A DNA stretch of 7,108 nucleotides from NCBI GenBank assembly GCA_903930085.1, contig CAIYXD010000504.1, positions 1 through 7,108 of the forward strand, given 5' to 3'. The DNA is from an uncultured Flavobacteriia bacterium (GTDB lineage: Bacteria > Bacteroidota > Bacteroidia > Flavobacteriales_D > Crocinitomicaceae). Shown here piece after piece: positions 1 to 6,087 of the stretch (positions are counted from its first letter, which is position 1; each line of letters begins with the position of its first letter). The position numbers and the translations under genes were made by a program. The notes below the pieces were generated by a model. That model was not told the origin of the DNA. It did not search any database and worked only from the letters and a program-made list of their open reading frames with translations.

Positions 1-60
1 ATCCACTCGCTTCATTAACTTGTAATGTACAAAAGGTGGTTTTTTCAACGAACGACTCAT
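1..60 (-). CDS. rpsS: 30S ribosomal protein S19, N-terminal fragment (runs off the window)
   Basis: Only the first 20 codons are present, starting at the ATG on 60-58 and continuing past the left edge. The peptide begins MSRSLKKPPFVHYKLMKRVD, which is the typical S19 amino terminus (a basic SRSLKK-P-FV start). S19 binds 16S rRNA in the head of the small subunit, next to S13. It starts 7 bases after the rplB stop, which is the usual S10-operon order (rplB then rpsS). The spacer GTAAGAT has no Shine-Dalgarno match, so translation is probably coupled to rplB or initiated without that motif. The gene is cut by the window and not broken in any visible way. Identity is secure despite the short length because the motif and the position agree. 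Confidence 0.93.
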   Translation of the reverse strand, partial: MSRSLKKPPFVHYKLMKRVD

Positions 61-67
61 ATCTTAC

Positions 68-892
68 TTATTTTTTTCTTCTTTCGATGATAAACTTATC
101 TGAATACTTCTTCTTATCACGTGTTTTGTACCCTTTTGCTGGAATACTATTACGTGAACGAGGGTGTCCTCCTGAGTTTTTACCTTCACCACCACCCATT
201 GGGTGATCGACTGGATTCATAACTACACCACGTACACGCGGACGACGACCTAACCAACGAGAGCGTCCAGCTTTACCAGAAACTACTAAGTTGTGTTCAG
301 AATTTGATACAGACCCGATTGTAGCCATACATGTTGTTAAAATCATTCTAGTTTCACCAGAAGGCATTTTAACAATTGCGTAACGACCATCACGAGCGTT
401 CAATTGAGCGTAAGTACCTGCTCCACGAGCAATAGCACCACCTTTACCAGGTTTTAATTCAATATTATGAATTACAGTACCAAGAGGGATATCACTTAAG
501 AAAAGTGCATTTCCTACATTTGGCGCAGCAGTTGTTCCTGCGACTACAACATCCCCAACTTTCAATCCGTTAGGAGCAATAATGTAACGCTTTTCACCGT
601 CTGCATAAAATAACAATGCAATATGCGCTGTACGGTTTGGATCGTATTCAATCTCTTTAACTGTACCAGGCACATCGTGCTTGTCTCTTTTAAAATCAAT
701 GATTCGGTATCTTTGTTTGTGACCTCCACCCATGTAACGCATGGTCATTCTACCGTCATTGTTTCGACCTCCAGATTTCTTCATCGGCGCAACAAGGCTC
801 TTTTCAGGAACATTTGTTGTGATTTCAGAATAATCACTATTGATCTTGTGTCTTTGCCCTGGAGTAATAGGCTTGAATTTTTTAAGACTCAT
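68..892 (-). CDS. rplB: 50S ribosomal protein L2
   Basis: A complete 274-residue protein, the normal length for bacterial L2. L2 binds 23S rRNA, sits near the peptidyl transferase centre and is needed for subunit association. The N-terminal OB-like RNA-binding domain covers roughly residues 40-120 and the SH3-like domain roughly 125-200. The C-terminal signature RGVVMNPVDHPMGGGEG (about 221-237) includes His230, equivalent to the E. coli histidine long implicated near the catalytic centre. The residue after HP is Met rather than the His of E. coli, a variant I recall as common in Bacteroidota. The tail is strongly basic (IIERRKK). The ATG at 892-890 gives the expected MSLKKFKP start. It follows rplW by 10 bases and precedes rpsS by 7, with no Shine-Dalgarno motif. 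Confidence 0.98.
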   Translation of the reverse strand: MSLKKFKPITPGQRHKINSDYSEITTNVPEKSLVAPMKKSGGRNNDGRMTMRYMGGGHKQRYRIIDFKRDKHDVPGTVKEIEYDPNRTAHIALLFYADGEKRYIIAPNGLKVGDVVVAGTTAAPNVGNALFLSDIPLGTVIHNIELKPGKGGAIARGAGTYAQLNARDGRYAIVKMPSGETRMILTTCMATIGSVSNSEHNLVVSGKAGRSRWLGRRPRVRGVVMNPVDHPMGGGEGKNSGGHPRSRNSIPAKGYKTRDKKKYSDKFIIERRKK

Positions 893-902
893 AAGTCAAC
901 GC

Positions 903-1199
903 TTAAAAATTATTAAATAAATCGATCGTTTCTCCATCTGCAACAGTAACAATAGCTTTTTTCCATTGTTTACTTGGTTGCTCAACGATACCTTTGTTAG
1001 TAAATTTAACAGAGGATTTACCACCGCCATAATTCATTGTACGAACTTCGGTAATACTTACCCCGTACATTTTCTCGACAGCTTTTTTAATTTCTATTTT
1101 ATTTGCCTTTTTATCAACTGCAAAAGTAAAGCGATTAAATTTCTCACTTGTACCAGTTGCTTTTTCTGTAATAATTGGCTTTTTAATAATATCTTTCAT
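903..1199 (-). CDS. rplW: 50S ribosomal protein L23
   Basis: L23 is an early-assembly protein at the polypeptide exit tunnel of the large subunit. In bacteria it is a docking site for trigger factor and SRP. From the ATG at 1199-1197 the product is 98 residues and begins MKDIIKKPIITEKAT, matching the family start (a few residues, then KPI-TEK). The frame stays open to a TTG at 1205, which would add two residues, but the ATG gives the canonical N-terminus and sits 6 bases past the rplD stop, so I prefer it. Other family features are the helix KANKIEIKKAVEKMYGV (about 32-47) and the basic glycine-containing loop MNYGGGKSSVKF (about 55-66), of the sort that reaches into rRNA. The spacer TTGATT has no Shine-Dalgarno motif. 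Confidence 0.96.
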   Translation of the reverse strand: MKDIIKKPIITEKATGTSEKFNRFTFAVDKKANKIEIKKAVEKMYGVSITEVRTMNYGGGKSSVKFTNKGIVEQPSKQWKKAIVTVADGETIDLFNNF

Positions 1200-1205
1200 A
1201 ATCAA

Positions 1206-1832
1206 TTAGTTTAAAATCTTTTCGATTACTTCAATTGAACTTTCTGCCATTACCACTTTTTTCGCATTTAATACATCATATGTATTAACTGAATCTGCGG
1301 TAACAACCTTAACTCTACCTAAGTTTCGTGAAGACAAGTAAACATTGTCATTTTTATCTCCTAAAATCATCAAAACTTTTTCGTTTTCAAGTTTCAAAGC
1401 TGCCAACAAAGATTTAAAATCTTTCGTTTTTGCTGCATCAAATTGAAGATCCTCAAGCACCATGATAGACTCACTTTGTGCTTTATAAGAGAAAGCTGAT
1501 TTTCTAGCCAATCTTTTTAACTTGATATTTAACTTAAAATGGTAGTTTCTTGGTCTTGGTCCGAAAATTCGACCACCACCAACACGTGTTCCTGACTTGA
1601 TACTACCAGCACGAGCACCACCTGTTCCTTTTTGTTTTTTGATTTTTCTAGTAGAACCAGAAATTTCAGCTCTTTCTTTAGCTTTGTGCGTTCCTTGACG
1701 ACGATTTGCCAAGTGTTGCTTAACATCTAAATAGATAGCATGATTATTTGGTTCAATTCCGAAAACTGAATCTGAAAGCGTTACCTTTTTTGAAGTAGCT
1801 TTTCCTTTCGCGTCAAATACTTTTACTTCCAT
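1206..1832 (-). CDS. rplD: 50S ribosomal protein L4
   Basis: A complete 208-residue L4, normal family length. L4 is a primary 23S rRNA-binding protein whose extended loop lines the exit tunnel. In E. coli it also represses the S10 operon through the mRNA leader. The globular part (about 1-45 and 115-208) surrounds the extended loop at about 46-100, which carries KKQKGTGGAR (about 65-74), the tunnel-constriction segment where macrolide-resistance mutations map in other bacteria. No deletion or insertion is evident in that core. The downstream GGGRIFGPRPR (about 86-95) is also conserved. The start ATG at 1832-1830 shares its A with the rplC stop (TAATG), a one-base overlap that implies translational coupling. 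The rplW start lies 6 bases beyond the stop. Confidence 0.97.
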   Translation of the reverse strand: MEVKVFDAKGKATSKKVTLSDSVFGIEPNNHAIYLDVKQHLANRRQGTHKAKERAEISGSTRKIKKQKGTGGARAGSIKSGTRVGGGRIFGPRPRNYHFKLNIKLKRLARKSAFSYKAQSESIMVLEDLQFDAAKTKDFKSLLAALKLENEKVLMILGDKNDNVYLSSRNLGRVKVVTADSVNTYDVLNAKKVVMAESSIEVIEKILN

Positions 1833-2446
1833 TACTTCAAAATTGTTACGGTTGAACCTTTAGATCCAGGAATTGATCCTTTCACCACGATTAAATTCTT
1901 ATCAGCAAGAACCTTTAAAACTACCAGGTTTTCCATCACAACACGTGTATTACCCATTTGACCGCCCATTCTCATACCTTTGAATACGCGCGCAGGATAA
2001 GAACATGCACCAATTGAACCTGGAGCACGAAGACGGTTGTGTTGTCCGTGTGTTGCTTGTCCAACACCGGCAAAACCGTGTCGTCTAACAACTCCTTGGA
2101 AACCTTTTCCTTTCGATGTTCCTACTATACTGACGAATTCTCCTTCTTCGAAGAGATTCACGTCAACCAGGTCACCAAGATTTACGTTATCGAAACCTTT
2201 AAATTCCACCAACTTAGCTTTTGGAGCCGTGTTTGCTTTTTTAAAGTGACCTTTCAATGCATTTGGAGTATTTTTTTCCTTGCGGACTCCAAATCCCAAT
2301 TGAACTGCCTCGTAACCATCTCTGTCTTGTGTCTTAACCTGAGTTACGACACAAGGACCTGCTTCTATAACTGTGCATGGCATTGCTTTACCCTCGGCAC
2401 TGTAGATGCTAGTCATTCCGACTTTTCTACCAATTATTCCTGGCAT
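1832..2446 (-). CDS. rplC: 50S ribosomal protein L3
   Basis: A complete 204-residue L3, one of the two proteins that initiate 50S assembly. A beta-barrel body and a long extension reach the peptidyl transferase centre. The start MPGIIGRKVGMT is diagnostic, and the RPL3 signature lies at about 114-134 (KGFQGVVRRHGF followed by GQATHG). Gln163 in GGQMGN corresponds to the glutamine methylated by PrmB in E. coli (Gln150). The motif is intact here, but methylation in this organism is only an inference. The end (PGSKGSTVTILK) is typical. Eighteen AT-rich bases without a Shine-Dalgarno motif separate it from rpsJ. At its 3' end it overlaps the rplD start by one base. Confidence 0.97.
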   Translation of the reverse strand: MPGIIGRKVGMTSIYSAEGKAMPCTVIEAGPCVVTQVKTQDRDGYEAVQLGFGVRKEKNTPNALKGHFKKANTAPKAKLVEFKGFDNVNLGDLVDVNLFEEGEFVSIVGTSKGKGFQGVVRRHGFAGVGQATHGQHNRLRAPGSIGACSYPARVFKGMRMGGQMGNTRVVMENLVVLKVLADKNLIVVKGSIPGSKGSTVTILK

Positions 2447-2464
2447 ACTTTAACTATTAAATTA

Positions 2465-2770
2465 TTAAACTTTAATTTCTACGTCAACCCCACTTGGCAA
2501 CTCTAATCTCATTAGTGCATCAACAGTCTTCGCAGAAGAACTGTAAATATCTAATAATCTCTTGTATGAACACAATTCAAACTGCTCACGCGCTTTTTTG
2601 TTAACGTGTGGAGACTTCAATACTGTATAGATACGCTTGTGTGTTGGCAATGGAATTGGTCCACTAACAACTGCACCGGTCGCCTTAACAGTTTTTACGA
2701 TTTTCTCAGCAGATTTATCTACTAAATTGTGATCGTATGATTTTAATTTTATTCTTATTTTTTGGCTCAT
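2465..2770 (-). CDS. rpsJ: 30S ribosomal protein S10 (also NusE)
   Basis: A complete 101-residue S10. It belongs to the head of the small subunit. As NusE it also joins NusB, NusG and RNA polymerase in antitermination and transcription-translation coupling, as established in E. coli. Recognition comes from the start MSQKIRIKLKSYDHNLVD and the long loop segment GPIPLPTHKRIYTVLKSPHVNKKAREQFE (about 38-66), which carries the family signature. The carboxy-terminal GVDVEIKV is typical. It follows fusA directly after 31 bases instead of heading a separate S10 operon with its own long leader, so it is probably co-transcribed from the rpsL promoter. The spacer ends AAACAAGTAG before the ATG: A-rich, with no clear Shine-Dalgarno motif and no TAnnTTTG promoter box. 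Confidence 0.98.
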   Translation of the reverse strand: MSQKIRIKLKSYDHNLVDKSAEKIVKTVKATGAVVSGPIPLPTHKRIYTVLKSPHVNKKAREQFELCSYKRLLDIYSSSAKTVDALMRLELPSGVDVEIKV

Positions 2771-2801
2771 CTACTTGTTTATTTTAGCTGAATTTTTACC
2801 A

Positions 2802-4889
2802 TTAATTTTTTGAAGCAACCGCTTCAGCAACATTCTTCGGAGCTTCTGCAAAATGTGAGAATTCCATGGTTGAAGTTGCACGACCAGAAGACATTGTTCG
2901 CAATTGCGTAACGTATCCAAACATTTCAGATAAAGGAACATCAGCCTTAAGAACTTTAGCTCCATTTTTATCATCCATACCTTTCATTAATCCTCTTCGA
3001 CGATTTAAATCACCAACGATATCACCCATATTTTCTTCAGGAGTAATTACTTCCAATTTCATAATTGGCTCCAACAAAATAGGTTTACAGTTTTTCAAAG
3101 CTGCACGATATGCCATCTTAGCTGCTAATTCGAAAGACAATGAATCTGAATCGACAGCATGGAACGAACCATCTAACAACTCAACTTTCATAGCTTCAAC
3201 AGGGTAACCTGCCAAAATACCATTTTTCATTGATTCTTTGAATCCTTTTTCTACTGATGGAATAAATTCACGTGGAATATTACCTCCTTTGATAGAGTTA
3301 ACGAATTCTAATCCTGTTTTCTCTGCATTATCTTGTGGAGAAATTTTAACAACGATATCCGCAAATTTACCACGTCCACCAGATTGTTTCTTGTAGATTT
3401 CACGGTGATTTACAGAAGCTGTAATATCTTCTCTATACGTTACCTGAGGAGCTCCTTGATTAACTTCCACTTTGAACTCACGTTTCAAACGGTCAATAAT
3501 GATCTCAAGATGAAGCTCACCCATTCCAGAAATGATTGTTTGTCCTGACTCTTCGTCTGTATTTACGCGGAAAGTAGGATCTTCTTCAGCTAATTTTGAT
3601 AAACCTGTTGAAAGTCTATCCATATCTGCTTGAGTCTTAGGTTCAATTGCAACCCCGATAACTGGATCTGGGAAGTCCATTGATTCTAAAACAATTGGGA
3701 AACCTTCTGCACAAAGTGTATCACCTGTACGAATGTCCTTAAATCCAACAACTGCAGCAATATCACCAGCTCCTAATTCATCAATCTGATTTTGCTTATT
3801 TGCGTGCATTTGGAAAATACGAGAAATACGTTCTTTTTGACCTGAACGAGTATTGTAAACGTAAGAACCTGCAGGTAATTTACCTGAGTATGCTCGGACA
3901 AAGCACAAACGACCAACAAATGGATCTGTTGCGATTTTAAAAGCTAAACCTGCGAAAGGCTCATCAAATGAAGGCTGACGCGAAGCTGGCTCCTCTGTTT
4001 TTGGATTGATACCAACAATTGCTTCAACATCTAATGGCGAAGGAAGAATTTCCATTACCATATCCAACATCGCTTGAACTCCTTTATTTTTAAATGCAGT
4101 ACCACACATCATTGGTACAACTTTACCAGTAATTGTAGCTTGTCTCAAGGCATCCAATATTTCTCTTTCTGTAAGAGACTGTGGATCCTCAAAATATTTC
4201 TCCATTAATTCTTCATTGAATTCTGCTACTGCTTCTAATAGTTTCTCTCTGTATTCAGTAGCTTCTTCTAGGATATCAGCTGGAATTTCAACTTCTTGAA
4301 ACGTCATTCCTTGATCGTGCTCATTCCAAACGATTCCTTTGAAGTTGATTAAATCGATAACACCTTTAAAATCATCTTCAGCACCAATTGGAATTTGAAG
4401 TGGCAAAGCATGACTTCCTAACATTACCTTTACCTGACGGCAAACGTTAAGAAAATCTGCTCCTGATCGGTCCATTTTGTTAACAAAACCAATTCTTGGA
4501 ACATTGTAGTTATTTGCCAAACGCCAGTTTGTTTCAGATTGTGGCTCTACACCATCAACTGCTGAGAATAAGAAAACTAAACCGTCTAGAACTCTTAATG
4601 AACGATTCACCTCAACTGTAAAGTCAACGTGTCCCGGTGTATCAATAATATTAACGTGGTATTTATTTTTTCTGTAAACCCAATCTAAAGTTGTTGCAGC
4701 AGAAGTAATTGTAATACCTCTTTCTTGTTCTTGCTCCATCCAGTCCATTGTTGCAGCACCATCGTGTACTTCACCAATTTTGTGGCTCACCCCTCCGTAA
4801 TAAAGAATACGTTCCGTAGTTGTTGTTTTACCAGCATCAATGTGAGCTGCAATTCCAATGTTACGAGTATATTTAAGATCTCTTGCCAT
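2802..4889 (-). CDS. fusA: Translation elongation factor G
   Basis: A complete 695-residue EF-G, the GTPase that translocates tRNA and mRNA through the ribosome and helps recycle it with RRF. All G-domain motifs are visible: P-loop AHIDAGKT (15-22), switch I RGIT (57-60), DTPGH (83-87, with catalytic His87), NKMD (137-140) and the G5-like GTAFKNKG (263-270). Domain II follows at about 310-400, domain III at about 410-485 (including GMGELH, 455-460), domain IV with its tip around FHAVDSD (576-582, His577 near the decoding site), and domain V to the end. The start is ATG at 4889-4887, 5 bases after rpsG and with no Shine-Dalgarno motif. Its operon position points to the main housekeeping EF-G and not an EF-G2 or TetM-like paralogue. 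No tuf follows it. Confidence 0.98.
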   Translation of the reverse strand: MARDLKYTRNIGIAAHIDAGKTTTTERILYYGGVSHKIGEVHDGAATMDWMEQEQERGITITSAATTLDWVYRKNKYHVNIIDTPGHVDFTVEVNRSLRVLDGLVFLFSAVDGVEPQSETNWRLANNYNVPRIGFVNKMDRSGADFLNVCRQVKVMLGSHALPLQIPIGAEDDFKGVIDLINFKGIVWNEHDQGMTFQEVEIPADILEEATEYREKLLEAVAEFNEELMEKYFEDPQSLTEREILDALRQATITGKVVPMMCGTAFKNKGVQAMLDMVMEILPSPLDVEAIVGINPKTEEPASRQPSFDEPFAGLAFKIATDPFVGRLCFVRAYSGKLPAGSYVYNTRSGQKERISRIFQMHANKQNQIDELGAGDIAAVVGFKDIRTGDTLCAEGFPIVLESMDFPDPVIGVAIEPKTQADMDRLSTGLSKLAEEDPTFRVNTDEESGQTIISGMGELHLEIIIDRLKREFKVEVNQGAPQVTYREDITASVNHREIYKKQSGGRGKFADIVVKISPQDNAEKTGLEFVNSIKGGNIPREFIPSVEKGFKESMKNGILAGYPVEAMKVELLDGSFHAVDSDSLSFELAAKMAYRAALKNCKPILLEPIMKLEVITPEENMGDIVGDLNRRRGLMKGMDDKNGAKVLKADVPLSEMFGYVTQLRTMSSGRATSTMEFSHFAEAPKNVAEAVASKN

Positions 4890-4894
4890 ATTAC

Positions 4895-5365
4895 TTAAAA
4901 TCTAAAATGTGAGAATGCTTTGTTAGCCTCAGCCATTCTTAATGTATCTTCTTTTTTCTTGTATGCAGCACCTTCTTCTTTGGAAGCAGCGATAATTTCA
5001 GAAGCTAATTTACCAGCCATTGTTTTCTCGTTTCTCTTTCTAGAGTATCCGATCAACCATTTCATAGCAAGGGAAGCTTTTCTATCTTCACGAACGGGTG
5101 TTGGTATTTGAAATGTTGCACCACCTACACGACGGCTACGCACCTCAACAACTGGAGTTACATTTTCCAATGCTTTTCTCCACACATCTAAACCTTCTTG
5201 GTCTTCGATTTTTTTGTCTACAATTTCAATTGCCTCGTAGAATATTTTAAATGCTAAATTCTTTTTACCATCGTACATTAGGTTGTTCACAAATTTTGTT
5301 ACAACAACATCATTGAACTTTGGATCTGGTAGTATCGCAATTTTTTTGGCTTTTCTTCTTCTCAT
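4895..5365 (-). CDS. rpsG: 30S ribosomal protein S7
   Basis: A complete 156-residue S7, the primary assembly protein of the 16S rRNA 3' domain (head), lying near the E and P sites. The start MRRRKAKKIAILPDPKFND and the segment KFVNNLMYDGKKNLAFKIFYEA (about 24-45) are characteristic. The beta-hairpin region VEVRSRRVGGATFQIPTPV (about 73-91) is the family signature and contacts rRNA. The chain ends ANKAFSHFRF, as in related proteins. It follows rpsL after only 16 bases and precedes fusA by 5. In E. coli, S7 represses its operon by binding a much longer rpsL-rpsG spacer, and such a site cannot fit here. The spacer contains the short palindrome AAAGCTTT and no Shine-Dalgarno motif. Confidence 0.98.
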   Translation of the reverse strand: MRRRKAKKIAILPDPKFNDVVVTKFVNNLMYDGKKNLAFKIFYEAIEIVDKKIEDQEGLDVWRKALENVTPVVEVRSRRVGGATFQIPTPVREDRKASLAMKWLIGYSRKRNEKTMAGKLASEIIAASKEEGAAYKKKEDTLRMAEANKAFSHFRF

Positions 5366-5381
5366 GTCTTAAAAGCTTTAA

Positions 5382-5759
5382 TTATTTTTGTTTAGGTCTT
5401 TTTGTTCCGTACTTAGAACGACGTTGAGTTCTTCCTTCTACCCCAGCTGTATCTTCCGCACCACGAACGATGTGGTAACGAACCCCAGGTAAATCTTTTA
5501 CTCTTCCGCCTCGAACAAGCACTAAGGAGTGTTCTTGCAGGTTGTGACCTTCACCACCGATATATGCATTAACCTCTTTACCATTGGTTAAACGCACCCT
5601 TGCTACTTTACGCATCGCGGAGTTCGGTTTTTTTGGAGTAGTGGTGTAAACTCTTACACATACCCCTTTACGCTGTGGACATGAATCAAGTGCGGCAGAC
5701 TTGCTTTTCTTTACTACCGCTGTTCTTCCTTTGCGAACTAACTGTTGAATAGTTGGCAT
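5382..5759 (-). CDS. rpsL: 30S ribosomal protein S12
   Basis: A complete 125-residue S12, which sits at the decoding centre and governs fidelity. The signature TTTPKKPNSAMRKVARVRLTNG (about 39-60) and GGEGHNLQEHS followed by VRGGRVKDLPGVRYH (about 68-96) are intact. Lys43 and Lys88, the classic streptomycin-resistance positions (E. coli numbering with Met as 1), are both wild type, so this allele predicts streptomycin sensitivity at S12. Asp89 corresponds to the residue methylthiolated by RimO in E. coli. It is the first gene of the str-S10 string. The start is ATG at 5759-5757, giving the usual MPTIQQLVRKG. A Bacteroidota-type promoter lies about 55 bases upstream. The sequence just before the ATG is A/T-rich (AAGAGTATTTT), with at best a weak purine patch. 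Confidence 0.98.
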   Translation of the reverse strand: MPTIQQLVRKGRTAVVKKSKSAALDSCPQRKGVCVRVYTTTPKKPNSAMRKVARVRLTNGKEVNAYIGGEGHNLQEHSLVLVRGGRVKDLPGVRYHIVRGAEDTAGVEGRTQRRSKYGTKRPKQK

Positions 5760-5792
5760 AAAATACTCTTAATTTTATAAAATAAATAATTG

Positions 5793-5811
5793 CCCCAAAC
5801 GCACTTTGAGG
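5793..5811 (-). promoter_or_regulatory. Hairpin at the 5' end of the rpsL leader
   Basis: On the minus strand CCTCAAA (5811-5805) pairs with TTTGGGG (5799-5793) around the loop GTGCG: seven base pairs, including one G-U. With the promoter's predicted start near 5810-5812, the stem would form the very first nucleotides of the mRNA. It is not followed by a T-tract, so it is not an intrinsic terminator. It could protect the 5' end or bind a regulator; both are inferences. The rest of the leader to the ATG is almost all A and T, with a palindrome ATTTTATAAAAT at 5772-5783, and should be largely unstructured around the ribosome-binding site. Confidence 0.55.
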
Positions 5812-5815
5812 GGTG

Positions 5816-5845
5816 CAAAGATATCCATTTAATTTTAAAATCCAA
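5816..5845 (-). promoter_or_regulatory. Bacteroidota-type promoter of the str-S10 gene string
   Basis: On the minus strand the sequence reads TTG (5845-5843), 19 bases, then TATCTTTG (5823-5816). This matches the primary-sigma promoter pattern of Bacteroidota exactly (-33 TTG and -7 TAnnTTTG, about 19-21 bases apart). The box-to-start distance of that family predicts transcription starting near 5810-5812, which leaves a leader of about 50 bases before rpsL. It is the only TAnnTTTG match in this intergenic region that has a -33 TTG at correct spacing. The start site is inferred and not seen. Confidence 0.85.
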
Positions 5846-5853
5846 CTAGTGAG

Positions 5854-5863
5854 CAAAAAAAAA
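5854..5863 (-). promoter_or_regulatory. A/T tract upstream of the rpsL promoter, possible UP-like element
   Basis: A run of nine to ten A residues on the plus strand (T on the coding strand) lies about 8 bases upstream of the -33 TTG, roughly -42 to -52 from the predicted start. That is where A/T tracts stimulate strong rRNA and ribosomal-protein promoters through the RNA polymerase alpha subunit in other bacteria. A second T run (5869-5874, plus strand) follows and could form a weak stem with the first. The role is inferred from position only. Confidence 0.35.
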
Positions 5864-5864
5864 G

Positions 5865-6032
5865 CAAGTTTTTTCACAATTAACTGTTTACATCTTTAAT
5901 TGATCAATAAAATGAAAGCTAAAGAACCCCAAAATTAGAATGTGTAACCTAAATCTAAAAAGCAGAAAGTGGAGACATTATAACCATTTCAATGAAATAC
6001 TGAAAAGTGTGACGCCGTAATTCTATCAAAAC
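5865..6032. other. Intergenic stretch with no recognisable gene
   Basis: This is the part of the 328-base pdhB-rpsL gap left after removing the terminator and the rpsL promoter. It is AT-rich. Reading frames on both strands are short and lack family-like sequence. I see no tRNA fold, no repeat array and no promoter with both boxes. The only structured element is a perfect dyad, ATTTCA-A-TGAAAT, at 5986-5998, which is short enough to be chance. A lone TAATTTTG (minus strand, 5937-5930) has no -33 TTG at the right distance. Confidence 0.6.
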
Positions 6033-6064
6033 AAAAAACTCCTACCAACAAAAGCGGCAGGAGT
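6033..6064 (-). terminator. Intrinsic terminator of pdhB
   Basis: On the minus strand ACTCCTGCC (6064-6056) pairs with GGTAGGAGT (6046-6038) over nine base pairs with one G-T wobble. The loop is GCTTTTGTT, and the stem runs into TTTTTTG (6038-6032) and a further T run. It starts 23 bases past the pdhB stop. On the plus strand the stem is followed by CTAAAAC and has no T-tract, so termination should act only on pdhB-direction transcripts, separating pdhB from the ribosomal operon. Confidence 0.92.
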
Positions 6065-6087
6065 CTAAAACTCATTTTGCGAATAAA

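Noticed and set aside
1121..1128. TACTTTTG within rplW (and a similar TAAATTTG at 3362-3369 in fusA) as internal promoters
   Set aside because: Neither has a TTG at the correct upstream spacing, and both encode conserved protein sequence.
2039..2506. 155-codon plus-strand frame opposite rplC and the rpsJ end
   Set aside because: It is antisense to conserved ribosomal genes and its composition is that of a reverse-complement shadow; it shows no family motif.
5686..5877. 63-codon minus-strand frame with a hydrophobic, signal-like start (MKKLAFFLLTSW) overlapping rpsL
   Set aside because: It begins at a GTG upstream of the rpsL promoter, runs through the promoter and leader, and ends inside rpsL in another frame. 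The hydrophobic start comes from the T-rich tract.
5930..5937. TAATTTTG on the minus strand as a second promoter box
   Set aside because: No TTG lies at the -33 distance; such a match is expected by chance in AT-rich DNA.
5976..5984. TATAAT on the minus strand resembling a sigma-70 -10 box
   Set aside because: No matching -35 box is present at proper spacing, and this phylum uses a different promoter pattern.
5986..5998. Perfect dyad ATTTCA-A-TGAAAT as an operator
   Set aside because: It is a single short AT-rich copy, far from either promoter, so chance is a sufficient explanation.
5989..6075. 28-codon minus-strand frame after pdhB (MSFRLLPLLLVGVF...)
   Set aside because: It lies across the pdhB terminator stem and T-tract, so its sequence is explained by the hairpin and it would not be fully transcribed.
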